From the NCBI GenBank assembly GCA_002428385.1, contig DIWB01000043.1:1-9582 (forward strand): a stretch of DNA of 9,582 bases, read 5' to 3'. Source of the DNA: Bacteroidales bacterium UBA6117. GTDB lineage: Bacteria > Bacteroidota > Bacteroidia > Bacteroidales > VadinHA17. The notes under the pieces are model-generated. The model was not told where the DNA came from, did no database searches, and saw only the letters and a program-made list of their open reading frames with translations. Positions within the stretch are counted from its first letter, which is position 1; each line of letters begins with the position of its first letter. The position numbers and the translations under genes were made by a program. This document shows, one piece after another, positions 1 to 6,243 of the stretch.

Positions 1-1
1 A

Positions 2-73
2 AAAACAAAACTGGGCGATGGGAAACTTTTGCTTTTCGATGTAGCCTCTAACCCCTATAATGTCCAAAATTAA
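2..73 (+). CDS. Possible C-terminal tail of an unidentified plus-strand protein (partial)
   Basis: A plus-strand frame open from the window edge ends at TAA (71-73). It reads as 23 residues including LGDGKLLLFDVASNPYNVQN, which has an ordinary protein-like composition with a hydrophobic strand and a polar end. No start lies inside the window, so this could only be the end of a gene beginning to the left and converging on ubiD. A frame of this length is often open by chance, and the family cannot be recognised from so few residues. The call rests on composition alone and is weak. Confidence 0.27.
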   Translation, partial: KTKLGDGKLLLFDVASNPYNVQN

Positions 74-265
74 AAACTGAATTTTAAGAAGTCTGATATG
101 TAAAAAATAAAACCGCACTAATTTTTACGAGCGTCACAAGTAAAAACCTTTTCAGCCTTCGGCCCTTGTGGAAAAGATAAGTCAGTTGCTTTGACATTTG
201 AATTAGATTGCCGGCAGGATGCCATACTGAACCAGAACTGATCCGTACACATTTGATTACTGCTA
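74..265. other. AT-rich intergenic stretch downstream of ubiD
   Basis: No gene is supported here. The stretch is A/T-rich on its left side. On the minus strand, positions 72-65 read TAATTTTG, which fits the Bacteroidota -7 promoter pattern TAnnTTTG. No TTTG element is visible about 19 nt upstream, so it may be chance. I see no strong intrinsic terminator for ubiD. The nearest candidates are a short AAAATT/AATTTT arm pair near 66-85 and a CACAAG/CTTGTG pair around 136-180, and both are weak. Confidence 0.5.
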
Positions 266-2158
266 TCAGGAAGAAGCAGTATCCTTTCCATTCCTGACAA
301 GCCTTTCAAATTTTCGGGAGAAAGAAGGTATAAACGAATCAAAACCAAGAGCATCCCACTTCCTGTCAACACTTTCGATAGTTGCTTTATCGGAACATAC
401 AACGTTCGGCCAGGGCCTGGAAAATCCGCCCGGGCGATAAAGTTTAATGGTTCCGTCGATCAGAATTGAATCGGGAGATATAAAACAATGATCCCTCCGC
501 GGATCAGAATTTCCAAGTATTTGCCAGGCAACAATATACAGATCATCGAGGTCAACTGTATGATCAACAACAAGTACCAGTCTGTATTTCAGCCGGCCGT
601 AATTGTCCTTTAAGAGACTGCAAATCATGGCAACACTGGCGGGGTCTTCCGAGGGGTCAGTGCCAATTATAAGCATCTCTTTCATACCGTTTACCTGATA
701 TTCCCTGAATCCCTTCACAAATGGTGCATTCAGAATAACCGAGGGGTCCACGGCGGAAGACTCCTGCCTGGTATTGCTGATGGCAATTCCCCCGGTCTCT
801 TCAGGCAGTTTAACTGTTGCATCCACCCCGGCTTTGCCTCCGAATGAAAAACTGTCAGACGAATGATCCAGAACATCCATCGGTCCCGATGTAAATACAA
901 AATCCCTTTCCGGCGCCGTGTTCTCAAAAACATGGGTCGCAAGCTCCCTGTAATTCCTTATGTCAACATCGCCGCTTACCACAACCATGTATTTGGAGAA
1001 CATCATCTGCCCTGCTCCTGAGAGGGAGCTGATAACCTTCATTCCCTGGCCGGGAAAGCTCTTTTTTATTTTTACTATCACCAGGTTATGTGCAACACCC
1101 GGTTCGGGCATGTGAAAATCGACAATTTCGGGCTGAATGGCGAGCTTCATTGGCGAAAGGAAGATCTTTTCGGTTGCCATTGCCAGGTAAGCATCCTCAT
1201 GCGGCGGTATCCCGACTATAGTTGCCGGATAAACAGCATCCCTGGCATGGGTGATGCAGGTGACATGAAAAACAGGATAAAGGTCCGCGAGGCTGTAGAA
1301 ACCGGTGTGATCCCCGAAAGGTCCCTCCATAACCAGGGGTTCAGCGGGGTCAACATAACCTTCGATAACAATATCAGCATCGGCCGGGACATAAACATCA
1401 TTGGTAAGGCATTTCACGAGTTTTACCCGTTTTTTCCTCAGAAATCCGGCAAGGATGTACTCATCAATATTTTCAGGCAGAGGCGCCGTTGCGCACCAGG
1501 CATAAACAGGATCACCTCCGAGTGATACCGATACAGGCATTTTTTTCCCTGTTTTCTTCCACTCCTCATAATGACTGGCGCCGGTTTTATGCCTGTGCCA
1601 GTGCATTCCTGCAATGTCGGGCCCGAATACCTGCAACCTGTACATCCCTGCATTTGTCTTTTTTGTAACCGGATGATAAGTATTGACAACAGGGAGTGTA
1701 ATGAACCTGCCGCCGTCGTGCGGCCAGCATTTCAGGACAGGCAAGATTGAGAGATCGGGCTTACTGTGAATCACCTGCTGACATCTCCCCCTCTTTCCTG
1801 TTTTAACCGGAATATAGCCGGCGATCGTCAGTAATCCTTTCAGGGACTTTATCCTGCCTATAATACCGTCTCCAGGGCCGGTCAGCGTATTAAACACCTT
1901 CTCCAGCTCTTCCCCGGTACCTGAGATGTCGTCCGTCCCAAGGGTCATCGACATCCTCCGTTCCGATCCATATGCATTCATCAGGACGGGGAAACGGGTT
2001 CCATTATTTTCAAAGAGGAGGGCTAAGCCACCGGTTTTCACTATTCTGTCGGTGATCTCTGCTATCTCCAGGACGGGATCTGCAAAGGTTTTTGTCCGGT
2101 GCAGTTCGCCGGCTTCCTCAAGGCGGGTAATAAAGTCAGCAAGTCCTGAATATGGCAT
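266..2158 (-). CDS. ubiD: UbiD-family prenyl-FMN-dependent decarboxylase, long form
   Basis: A 630-residue member of the UbiD family. These enzymes decarboxylate aromatic or alpha,beta-unsaturated acids using prenylated FMN made by UbiX. Visible landmarks are NAGMYR (169-174), HWHRHK (186-191), EYILAG (233-238) and EGPFGDHTGFY (278-288). By family knowledge, N169, a His of the HWHRHK segment and E233 would bind metal and cofactor, and R174, E278 and D283 form the catalytic Arg-Glu-acid set. Asp at 283 matches canonical UbiD, whereas fungal Fdc1 has Glu. E. coli UbiD is about 497 residues; the extra length lies C-terminally, where residues about 495-606 resemble 358-454. The N-terminus (DFITRLEEAGEL) starts as expected, with ATG at 2158. 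No signal peptide or membrane segment is seen. The substrate is unknown: a quinone precursor (ubiD/mqn type) is possible, but no menaquinone gene or ubiX is in the window. The gene stands alone, separated from eno by 1.1 kb. Confidence 0.93.
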   Translation of the reverse strand: MPYSGLADFITRLEEAGELHRTKTFADPVLEIAEITDRIVKTGGLALLFENNGTRFPVLMNAYGSERRMSMTLGTDDISGTGEELEKVFNTLTGPGDGIIGRIKSLKGLLTIAGYIPVKTGKRGRCQQVIHSKPDLSILPVLKCWPHDGGRFITLPVVNTYHPVTKKTNAGMYRLQVFGPDIAGMHWHRHKTGASHYEEWKKTGKKMPVSVSLGGDPVYAWCATAPLPENIDEYILAGFLRKKRVKLVKCLTNDVYVPADADIVIEGYVDPAEPLVMEGPFGDHTGFYSLADLYPVFHVTCITHARDAVYPATIVGIPPHEDAYLAMATEKIFLSPMKLAIQPEIVDFHMPEPGVAHNLVIVKIKKSFPGQGMKVISSLSGAGQMMFSKYMVVVSGDVDIRNYRELATHVFENTAPERDFVFTSGPMDVLDHSSDSFSFGGKAGVDATVKLPEETGGIAISNTRQESSAVDPSVILNAPFVKGFREYQVNGMKEMLIIGTDPSEDPASVAMICSLLKDNYGRLKYRLVLVVDHTVDLDDLYIVAWQILGNSDPRRDHCFISPDSILIDGTIKLYRPGGFSRPWPNVVCSDKATIESVDRKWDALGFDSFIPSFSRKFERLVRNGKDTASS

Positions 2159-2177
2159 CTTGTAAGAATAAGTGAGT

Positions 2178-2185
2178 CAAAGTTA
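2178..2185 (-). promoter_or_regulatory. Candidate -7 promoter box for ubiD
   Basis: Read on the minus strand this is TAACTTTG, matching the Bacteroidota sigma-ABfr -7 pattern TAnnTTTG. It lies 19 nt upstream of the ubiD ATG, so a transcript would have a leader of about a dozen bases. The nearest upstream TTTG (2200-2197) leaves only an 11-nt spacer instead of about 19, so the -33 half is not supported. This is a pattern match only. Confidence 0.3.
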
Positions 2186-2272
2186 TCGAAAAGACGCAAA
2201 AGAAAGGCAGGTAACAGGGGTAAAAAGCGGCGATGACAGATAAGGCAGGTGATCAGGGGTATATAAAACAGT

Positions 2273-2304
2273 AATGGGAACCATTCCGAGGAGTAGTTCC
2301 CATT
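2273..2304. repeat. 9-bp inverted repeat upstream of ubiD
   Basis: AATGGGAAC (2273-2281) is repeated as its exact complement GTTCCCATT (2296-2304) around a 14-nt spacer. A second, overlapping small palindrome (AATGG/CCATT, 2273-2285) is nested in the left arm. It lies about 115 nt upstream of the ubiD start. It could be an operator, an attenuator-like hairpin, or the edge of a repeat element. No function is shown by the sequence. Confidence 0.6.
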
Positions 2305-2830
2305 CACCGTTTGCAACCGAAGCCGCATACGGCGCCAGGTTACTGTTATTTGACCGGCTGAATTTCCTGATACAAGACCTGGATATTCAACCCATGGCTT
2401 TCGGGTTATGCCTGTTACAGCATTACCTTCCGGCTGTCCTTTTGTCCGGTCTTGCGATCGGACTTCCGGGACGAAGTGTCGTTCAGGCTGCTGATGTCGT
2501 TTCCCGAAGGATCCGGATCAGCTCAGAAAATTGCGAGCCGAAGCTCGTTTTCTCCTGATGCCCTGTGACTGAATCGTTGAAAGAACGTTTCCGGTTTCAT
2601 CGATTTTCCTGGTATCCTGAACCGGAGTTCATTTGCCAGGGCTTCGGCTCTCCTGATGCGCAGTCCCGAAGGTCTGACCGAACCTGATCGTGCTTCAGCT
2701 AAGAAGCCTTTTCCTGTTCCACATCACTTGAGCAGTCTTTTATCGCTCACCTGATGAATCAAATATAGAATAAGAAAATGAAGTGGCAATGAAGTACCTG
2801 CACGTTGTTGTTCACGGGATATGAACATAA

Positions 2831-2852
2831 GTTATTAACAATTGTTAATAAC
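2831..2852. repeat. 22-bp perfect AT-rich palindrome
   Basis: GTTATTAACAA (2831-2841) is followed without spacer by its exact reverse complement (2842-2852). Each half contains TTATTAACA, which matches seven of nine positions of the E. coli DnaA box TTATCCACA, arranged divergently. Perfect dyads of this size usually bind a dimeric protein or form a cruciform. No neighbouring gene start lies close enough to show a regulatory target: ubiD starts about 670 nt away and eno ends 445 nt away. Confidence 0.85.
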
Positions 2853-2870
2853 GTTGCATGTGTTGATGAG

Positions 2871-2904
2871 ATCCCGCATCCCGTAAGAAACCGGGACGCG
2901 GGAT
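2871..2904. repeat. Hairpin of left module (13-bp arms, one mismatch)
   Basis: ATCCCGCATCCCG (2871-2883) pairs with CGGGACGCGGGAT (2892-2904) at 12 of 13 positions around an 8-nt loop. The only mismatch is A2878 opposite C2897. It forms the core of the left module of the composite element. It has no T-run on either side, so it is not an intrinsic terminator. Confidence 0.85.
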
Positions 2905-2926
2905 GACATGGCGCATGGTGATCATG

Positions 2927-2996
2927 GGGGTGAGGCCGCGGCGAGAAAAGCAATTCTGCCCTTTTGGGAATGATTCACTCGCCGCGGCCTCACCCC
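2927..2996. repeat. 19-bp perfect GC-rich stem-loop
   Basis: The arm at 2927-2945 (GGGGTGAGGCCGCGGCGAG) is the exact reverse complement of 2978-2996. The 32-nt loop itself contains a small CCC-TTTT-GGG foldback. The stem is the centre of the composite element between the two opposed modules. No U-run follows it on either strand, which argues against a terminator role. Confidence 0.92.
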
Positions 2997-3017
2997 ACCC
3001 CCAAAAAGCGACCTGTC

Positions 3018-3114
3018 ATCCCTCGCCGGACGATATCGGAAAACGTGGAGTATTCCCACATTGGAAAACAATCAAAGCGAAGCAAGAGTAATCAGTGACC
3101 ACGAGGCGAGGGAT
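3018..3114. repeat. Inverted repeat of right module (10-bp arms)
   Basis: ATCCCTCGCC (3018-3027) pairs exactly with GGCGAGGGAT (3105-3114) around a 77-nt interior. Together with TGTCATCCC on one side and ATCTCAT on the other, it repeats the end pattern of the left module in reverse orientation, with a longer and unrelated interior. Confidence 0.8.
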
Positions 3115-3123
3115 CTCATTCAA

Positions 3124-3167
3124 CCAGCGCTTCGCTGGAAAAACTAAGGTCGGGACACCCGATTTTT
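3124..3167. repeat. Two small hairpins beside the composite element
   Basis: CCAGCG-CTT-CGCTGG occupies 3124-3138. TCGGG-ACA-CCCGA occupies 3150-3162 and is followed on the plus strand by five T residues (3163-3167). The second resembles a short intrinsic terminator for plus-strand transcription, but no plus-strand gene precedes it and the stem is only 5 bp. They may be flanking parts of the repeat element. Confidence 0.45.
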
Positions 3168-3241
3168 CATTAAAACTTTACATTAAAGAGTATATATCTG
3201 CCAGTTACCATTTTTAACTCGTAAAAACCGCACAAAACAGG

Positions 3242-3277
3242 AAAAAAAATCCCCCTCAGTTAAAAACAGAGGGGGAT
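3242..3277 (-). terminator. Intrinsic terminator of eno
   Basis: On the minus strand a 9-bp perfect stem, ATCCCCCTC/GAGGGGGAT (arms 3277-3269 and 3257-3249), encloses an 11-nt loop. It runs directly into an eight-residue T tract (3249-3242; the last arm base pair is part of it). It starts 20 nt after the enolase stop codon, the usual position and shape of a Rho-independent terminator. Confidence 0.94.
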
Positions 3278-3297
3278 CCGGAAAGGTATGATTTCCT

Positions 3298-4575
3298 TTA
3301 CTTTTTATATCCGTAAACCGCCAGTTCGCCCAATGCCTCCTCTATCCTGAGAAGCTGGTTGTATTTACAAATCCTGTCGGTTCTGCTGCACGATCCTGTC
3401 TTGATCTGGCCTGAATTCACGGCAACGGCAAAATCAGCAATTGTTGAATCCTCAGTTTCGCCCGAACGATGGGATATTACAGTTGTCCAGCCTGCCCTGT
3501 GGGCCATTTCGACTGCATTAAGGGTCTCAGTAACCGATCCTATCTGGTTTAGTTTGATAAGAATGGAGTTAGCGCAATCCAATTCAATTCCTTTCTTAAG
3601 ATAATCAACATTGGTTACAAATACATCGTCGCCAACTATCTGGATCTTCTTTCCAAGCCTGTCGTTCAAAAGCTTCCATCCGTCCCAGTCGCTCTCTGCC
3701 ATTCCATCCTCGATTGAGTCGATGGGGTATTTGTCAACAAGCTGCTCCAGGTAGTCCACCTGTTCCTTTGAGGTTCTCCTTGCTCCTTTCGGGCCTTCGA
3801 ATTTGGCATAGTTGTAAATACCTTCCTGGTAGAATTCAGAGGCTGCACTGTCAAGGGCAATCATAACATCACTTCCGGGTTTGTAACCTGCAGCTTCAAT
3901 AGCCTTGAGAATTGTTTCAAGTGCATCTTCCGTCCCGCCGAAACTGGGTGCGAATCCACCCTCATCGCCTACTGCCGTGCTTAACCCGCGTTCCTTAAGA
4001 ACTTTCTTCAGCGAGTGGAACACTTCAGCGCCCATGCGGAGGCCTTCCCTGAAATTAGGGGCGCCGACCGGTCTGATCATAAATTCCTGAAATGCAATGG
4101 GAGCGTCAGAATGTGAACCTCCGTTCACAATATTCATCATGGGAACCGGGATAGTGACCGCATTTGATCCGCCGATATATCTGAAAAGGGGTAATCCATG
4201 ATAAGAGGCTGCTGCTTTTGCTACTGCAAGTGATACTCCCAGAATGGCGTTTGCACCCAGGGTGCTTTTTGTCTTTGTGCCGTCAAGGTCGATCATCTTC
4301 CTGTCGATGCCGGCCTGATCGCTTACATCCATTCCAATAACTTCCTCGGCAATAACACTATTGACATTATGAACAGCTTTTAGAACACCTTTCCCCAGGT
4401 AACGCGATTTGTCGCCGTCCCTGAGCTCAAGGGCTTCATTTTCTCCTGTCGATGCTCCGGAAGGAACAGCTGCTCTTCCCTGATAACCACTCTGTGTCTG
4501 AACATCTACTTCAATCGTCGGATTTCCCCGGGAATCCAGAATTTCACGTGCATGTACACTAACTATTTGTCCCAT
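3298..4575 (-). CDS. eno: Enolase (phosphopyruvate hydratase)
   Basis: Cytosolic glycolytic enzyme that interconverts 2-phosphoglycerate and phosphoenolpyruvate with Mg2+. The 425-residue length is normal for bacterial enolase. By alignment to the E. coli enzyme from memory, metal ligands are D242, E289 and D316. The catalytic base and acid are K341 and E205 (in GDEGGFAP). H155, E164, the HRSGETED loop (369-376) and K392 (IKTGS) complete the active site. The signature ILIKLNQIGSVTET (338-351) is intact. The start is ATG at 4575, preceded by an AT-rich leader without Shine-Dalgarno sequence. The gene lies 94 nt after rplQ, beyond that gene's terminator, and has its own terminator, so it is probably a separate transcript. 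I see no convincing promoter match in the gap. No residue loss or frame damage is seen. Confidence 0.98.
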   Translation of the reverse strand: MGQIVSVHAREILDSRGNPTIEVDVQTQSGYQGRAAVPSGASTGENEALELRDGDKSRYLGKGVLKAVHNVNSVIAEEVIGMDVSDQAGIDRKMIDLDGTKTKSTLGANAILGVSLAVAKAAASYHGLPLFRYIGGSNAVTIPVPMMNIVNGGSHSDAPIAFQEFMIRPVGAPNFREGLRMGAEVFHSLKKVLKERGLSTAVGDEGGFAPSFGGTEDALETILKAIEAAGYKPGSDVMIALDSAASEFYQEGIYNYAKFEGPKGARRTSKEQVDYLEQLVDKYPIDSIEDGMAESDWDGWKLLNDRLGKKIQIVGDDVFVTNVDYLKKGIELDCANSILIKLNQIGSVTETLNAVEMAHRAGWTTVISHRSGETEDSTIADFAVAVNSGQIKTGSCSRTDRICKYNQLLRIEEALGELAVYGYKK

Positions 4576-4615
4576 TGGAATTTATTTTTATATTAAACAA
4601 TATTGCAAGATATAT

Positions 4616-4650
4616 AAAAAAAGGGATATGTCTGTTGTGGCTATATCCCC
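4616..4650 (-). terminator. Intrinsic terminator after rplQ, end of ribosomal operon
   Basis: On the minus strand the stem GGGATAT/ATATCCC (arms 4649-4643 and 4629-4623, with a G-U pair extending it inward) has an 11-nt loop. It is followed by seven T residues (4622-4616). It begins about 20 nt past the rplQ stop. A second small hairpin, GCTGAA/TTCAGC (4654-4670), lies between, touching the stop codon. The position fits the end of the ribosomal-protein transcript. Confidence 0.8.
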
Positions 4651-4669
4651 TTCGCTGAAAAATATTCAG

Positions 4670-5206
4670 CTATTCTTTTTCGTCCGTTTTGGATCCGGAT
4701 TTTTCCGTCTCCTTCGGTTCCCTGGTGGTCTTTTTTGCTTTTGCCGGAGCTGTCTTTCCGGTTTTTGCTTCGTCACCGGCAGTTTTCCTTATGGATCTTC
4801 TCCTCCTTGAGGCCTTTGGCTTGGCTGCGTCGGTTCCCTGCATTGCTTCGTTGAAATCAACAAGCTCCAGAATACACATGTCGGCATTGTCGCCAATCCT
4901 GTTTCCAGTCTTCAGCAGTCTGGTGTATCCTCCCGGCCTGTCGGCGATTTTGGGGGATATCTCCCTGAAAAGTTCGGCTACAGCCTCCTTATCCTTCAGA
5001 TATCCGAATACAACCCTCCTTGAGTGGGTTGAGTCTTCCTTTGATTTGGTAATAAGGGGTTCCACGAATGTCTTGAGGACTTTAGCCTTTGCAGTCGTGG
5101 TCGTTATCCTTTTATGAAGTATGAGCGAAACAGCCATATTGGAAATCATCGATTTCCGGTGTGAGCTTGTCCTTCCAAGGTGATTTATAACTCTCTGATG
5201 TCGCAT
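4670..5206 (-). CDS. rplQ: 50S ribosomal protein L17 (bL17) with basic C-terminal tail
   Basis: L17 is a large-subunit protein near the peptide exit tunnel. The core (residues 1-118) begins MRHQRVINHLGRTSSHRKSM and includes the family's SLILHKRITTTTAKAK and PGGYTRLLKTGNRIGDNADM segments. The protein is 178 residues against about 127 in E. coli. The surplus is a low-complexity Lys/Arg/Ala/Glu/Thr tail (119-178, with RRRRSIRK and KAKKTT runs), probably disordered and lying on rRNA. Such tails occur in Bacteroidota L17 proteins. The start is ATG at 5206, 27 nt after rpoA, with a GGTTAAGAGATAG leader. It is the last gene of the operon, followed by a terminator. Confidence 0.97.
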   Translation of the reverse strand: MRHQRVINHLGRTSSHRKSMISNMAVSLILHKRITTTTAKAKVLKTFVEPLITKSKEDSTHSRRVVFGYLKDKEAVAELFREISPKIADRPGGYTRLLKTGNRIGDNADMCILELVDFNEAMQGTDAAKPKASRRRRSIRKTAGDEAKTGKTAPAKAKKTTREPKETEKSGSKTDEKE

Positions 5207-5233
5207 TTCTCTATCTCTTAACCTTGTTTCAAC

Positions 5234-6226
5234 TTAATCTTTATCTAACCTGTATTTGCTGACATCCATGCCGAATGACAGACTCATCGTATCAAGCAGC
5301 TCGTCGAGCTCGGTGAGTGATTTCTTCCCGAAGTTCCTGAATTTGAGAAGATCGTTCTTGTTAAACTTAACAAGATCACCAAGTGATTCCACCTCAGCGG
5401 CCTTAAGGCAGTTGAGTGCCCTGACCGACAGGTCGAGGTCGACCAGCTTGGTCTTCAGAAGCTGACGCATGTGAAGCACTTCCTCGTCAAACTCCTCATT
5501 GGCCATCTTGTCATCCGAATCGAGGGTGATCTTTTCATCCGAGAACAGCATGAAGTGATATATGAGGATCTTGGCTGCCTCTTTCAGAGCATCTTTCGGC
5601 TGGATCGATCCATCGGTATCAATTTCAAGGAGAAGCTTCTCATAGTCAGTCTTTTGTTCAACACGGTAGTTCTCAACAGTATATTTCACATTCCTGACAG
5701 GGGTGAAAATCGAATCTATTGCTATCAGACCGAATTCGCTGTCGACTGGCTGGTTTTCATCAGCCGGCACGTAACCCCTGCCCTTATTGATTGTAAGTTC
5801 CATCTGGAGCTTGACATCCGGTTCCATCCTCATTATAACCAGGTCGGGATTAAGCACCTCGAAACTGCTCAATACGCTGTTCAGTGCGCTTGCCTTCAAA
5901 ACATCCTGGCCTGAGATCTTGACAACCGCTTTTTCGTGGTCAACATCTTCTACCTTGCGCCTGAAGCGAACCTGCTTGAGGTTCAGGATGATTTCCGTAA
6001 CATCCTCGATGACACCTGTTATGGTGGAAAATTCGTGGTCGATACCCTCCAATTTTACCGTGGTGATGGCAAAACCTTCAAGGGAAGACAGAAGTATCCT
6101 CCTGAGGGCATTACCCACAGTAATGCCATAGCCTGGTTCAAGAGGGCGGAATTCAAACTTGCCGTACCTCTCGCTGGCTTCCAGCATTATAACTTTGTCG
6201 GGCTTCTGGAATGATAAAATGGCCAT
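5234..6226 (-). CDS. rpoA: DNA-directed RNA polymerase subunit alpha
   Basis: The alpha subunit dimerises to seed RNA polymerase assembly and touches upstream promoter DNA and activators. The N-terminal domain (about 1-235) has the PLEPGYGITVGNALRRILL signature (28-46) used for dimerisation and beta contact. An acidic linker (about 236-252) follows. The C-terminal domain (about 260-320) keeps the DNA-binding positions: R269, N272 and C273 in LSVRALNCLKAAEV, and GKKSLTE (300-306), equivalent to E. coli R265, N268, C269 and G296 onward. The length of 330 is normal. The start is ATG at 6226. A 14-nt leader segment just upstream (6230-6243) is identical to one ahead of rpsM. The gap to rpsD is 17 nt and to rplQ 27 nt. 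Confidence 0.98.
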   Translation of the reverse strand: MAILSFQKPDKVIMLEASERYGKFEFRPLEPGYGITVGNALRRILLSSLEGFAITTVKLEGIDHEFSTITGVIEDVTEIILNLKQVRFRRKVEDVDHEKAVVKISGQDVLKASALNSVLSSFEVLNPDLVIMRMEPDVKLQMELTINKGRGYVPADENQPVDSEFGLIAIDSIFTPVRNVKYTVENYRVEQKTDYEKLLLEIDTDGSIQPKDALKEAAKILIYHFMLFSDEKITLDSDDKMANEEFDEEVLHMRQLLKTKLVDLDLSVRALNCLKAAEVESLGDLVKFNKNDLLKFRNFGKKSLTELDELLDTMSLSFGMDVSKYRLDKD

Positions 6227-6243
6227 AGAACTTTTCTTAAATA

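Larger units (their letters stand above)
2159..2865. other. Gene-poor intergenic region upstream of ubiD
   Basis: I support no gene in this stretch. It contains a 9-bp inverted repeat at 2273-2304, a small CGAGC/GCTCG hairpin with a CGAA loop followed by TTTT (2534-2551), and the motif TCTCCTGATG twice (2551-2560 and 2649-2658). A minus-strand frame open from 2723 to 2523 reads as a basic, protein-like segment (RIRRAEALANELRFRIPGKS), with its only ATG about two thirds of the way along. A plus-strand frame at 2274-2558 covers much of the same DNA. Neither has a recognisable domain. A decayed gene or a dispersed repeat would both explain the picture. Confidence 0.5.
2866..3119. repeat. Composite palindromic (REP/BIME-like) element
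   Basis: The outer ends are a 10-bp inverted repeat, ATGAGATCCC (2866-2875) and GGGATCTCAT (3110-3119). The sequence GGGATGACA (2900-2908) recurs inverted as TGTCATCCC (3014-3022). The element therefore consists of two modules in opposite orientation, 2866-2908 and 3014-3119, each starting with ATGAGATCCC and ending with GGGATGACA when read in its own direction. They flank a long GC-rich stem-loop (2927-2996). This is the layout of paired extragenic palindromes such as BIMEs, which RAYT transposases mobilise in other bacteria. No transposase gene is present here. The GC content is clearly above that of the flanking DNA. Confidence 0.75.

Noticed and set aside
118..402. 94-codon minus-strand frame overlapping the end of ubiD
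   Set aside because: Over half of it overlaps ubiD in another frame, its start is internal to ubiD, and the tail beyond ubiD shows no domain. A frameshifted continuation of ubiD is not needed, since ubiD ends in a normal place.
1088..1525. 145-codon open frame on the plus strand
   Set aside because: It lies wholly antisense to the well-supported ubiD gene, has no recognisable domain, and reads like a codon-bias shadow.
2555..2756. CTGATG recurring at exact 98-bp spacing (2555, 2653, 2751), suggesting tandem repeats
   Set aside because: The 98-bp units between them do not align with each other beyond the hexamer, so this is coincidence or very old decay.
2759..2953. 64-codon minus-strand frame
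   Set aside because: It runs through the 22-bp palindrome and half the composite repeat, with no protein-like pattern.
2903..3091. 62-codon plus-strand frame
   Set aside because: It consists almost entirely of the palindromic element and its stem-loop, so the open frame is a by-product of GC-rich repeats.
2831..3119. Possible CRISPR array or replication origin because of clustered repeats
   Set aside because: There are no regularly spaced direct repeats, no run of DnaA boxes, and no dnaA/dnaN or cas genes nearby.
4689..5117. 142-codon plus-strand hydrophobic frame
   Set aside because: It is antisense to rplQ; the hydrophobic run is the complement of the Lys/Ala-rich L17 tail.
5471..5914. 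147-codon plus-strand frame
   Set aside because: It is antisense to rpoA, whose protein is unambiguous in the other direction.
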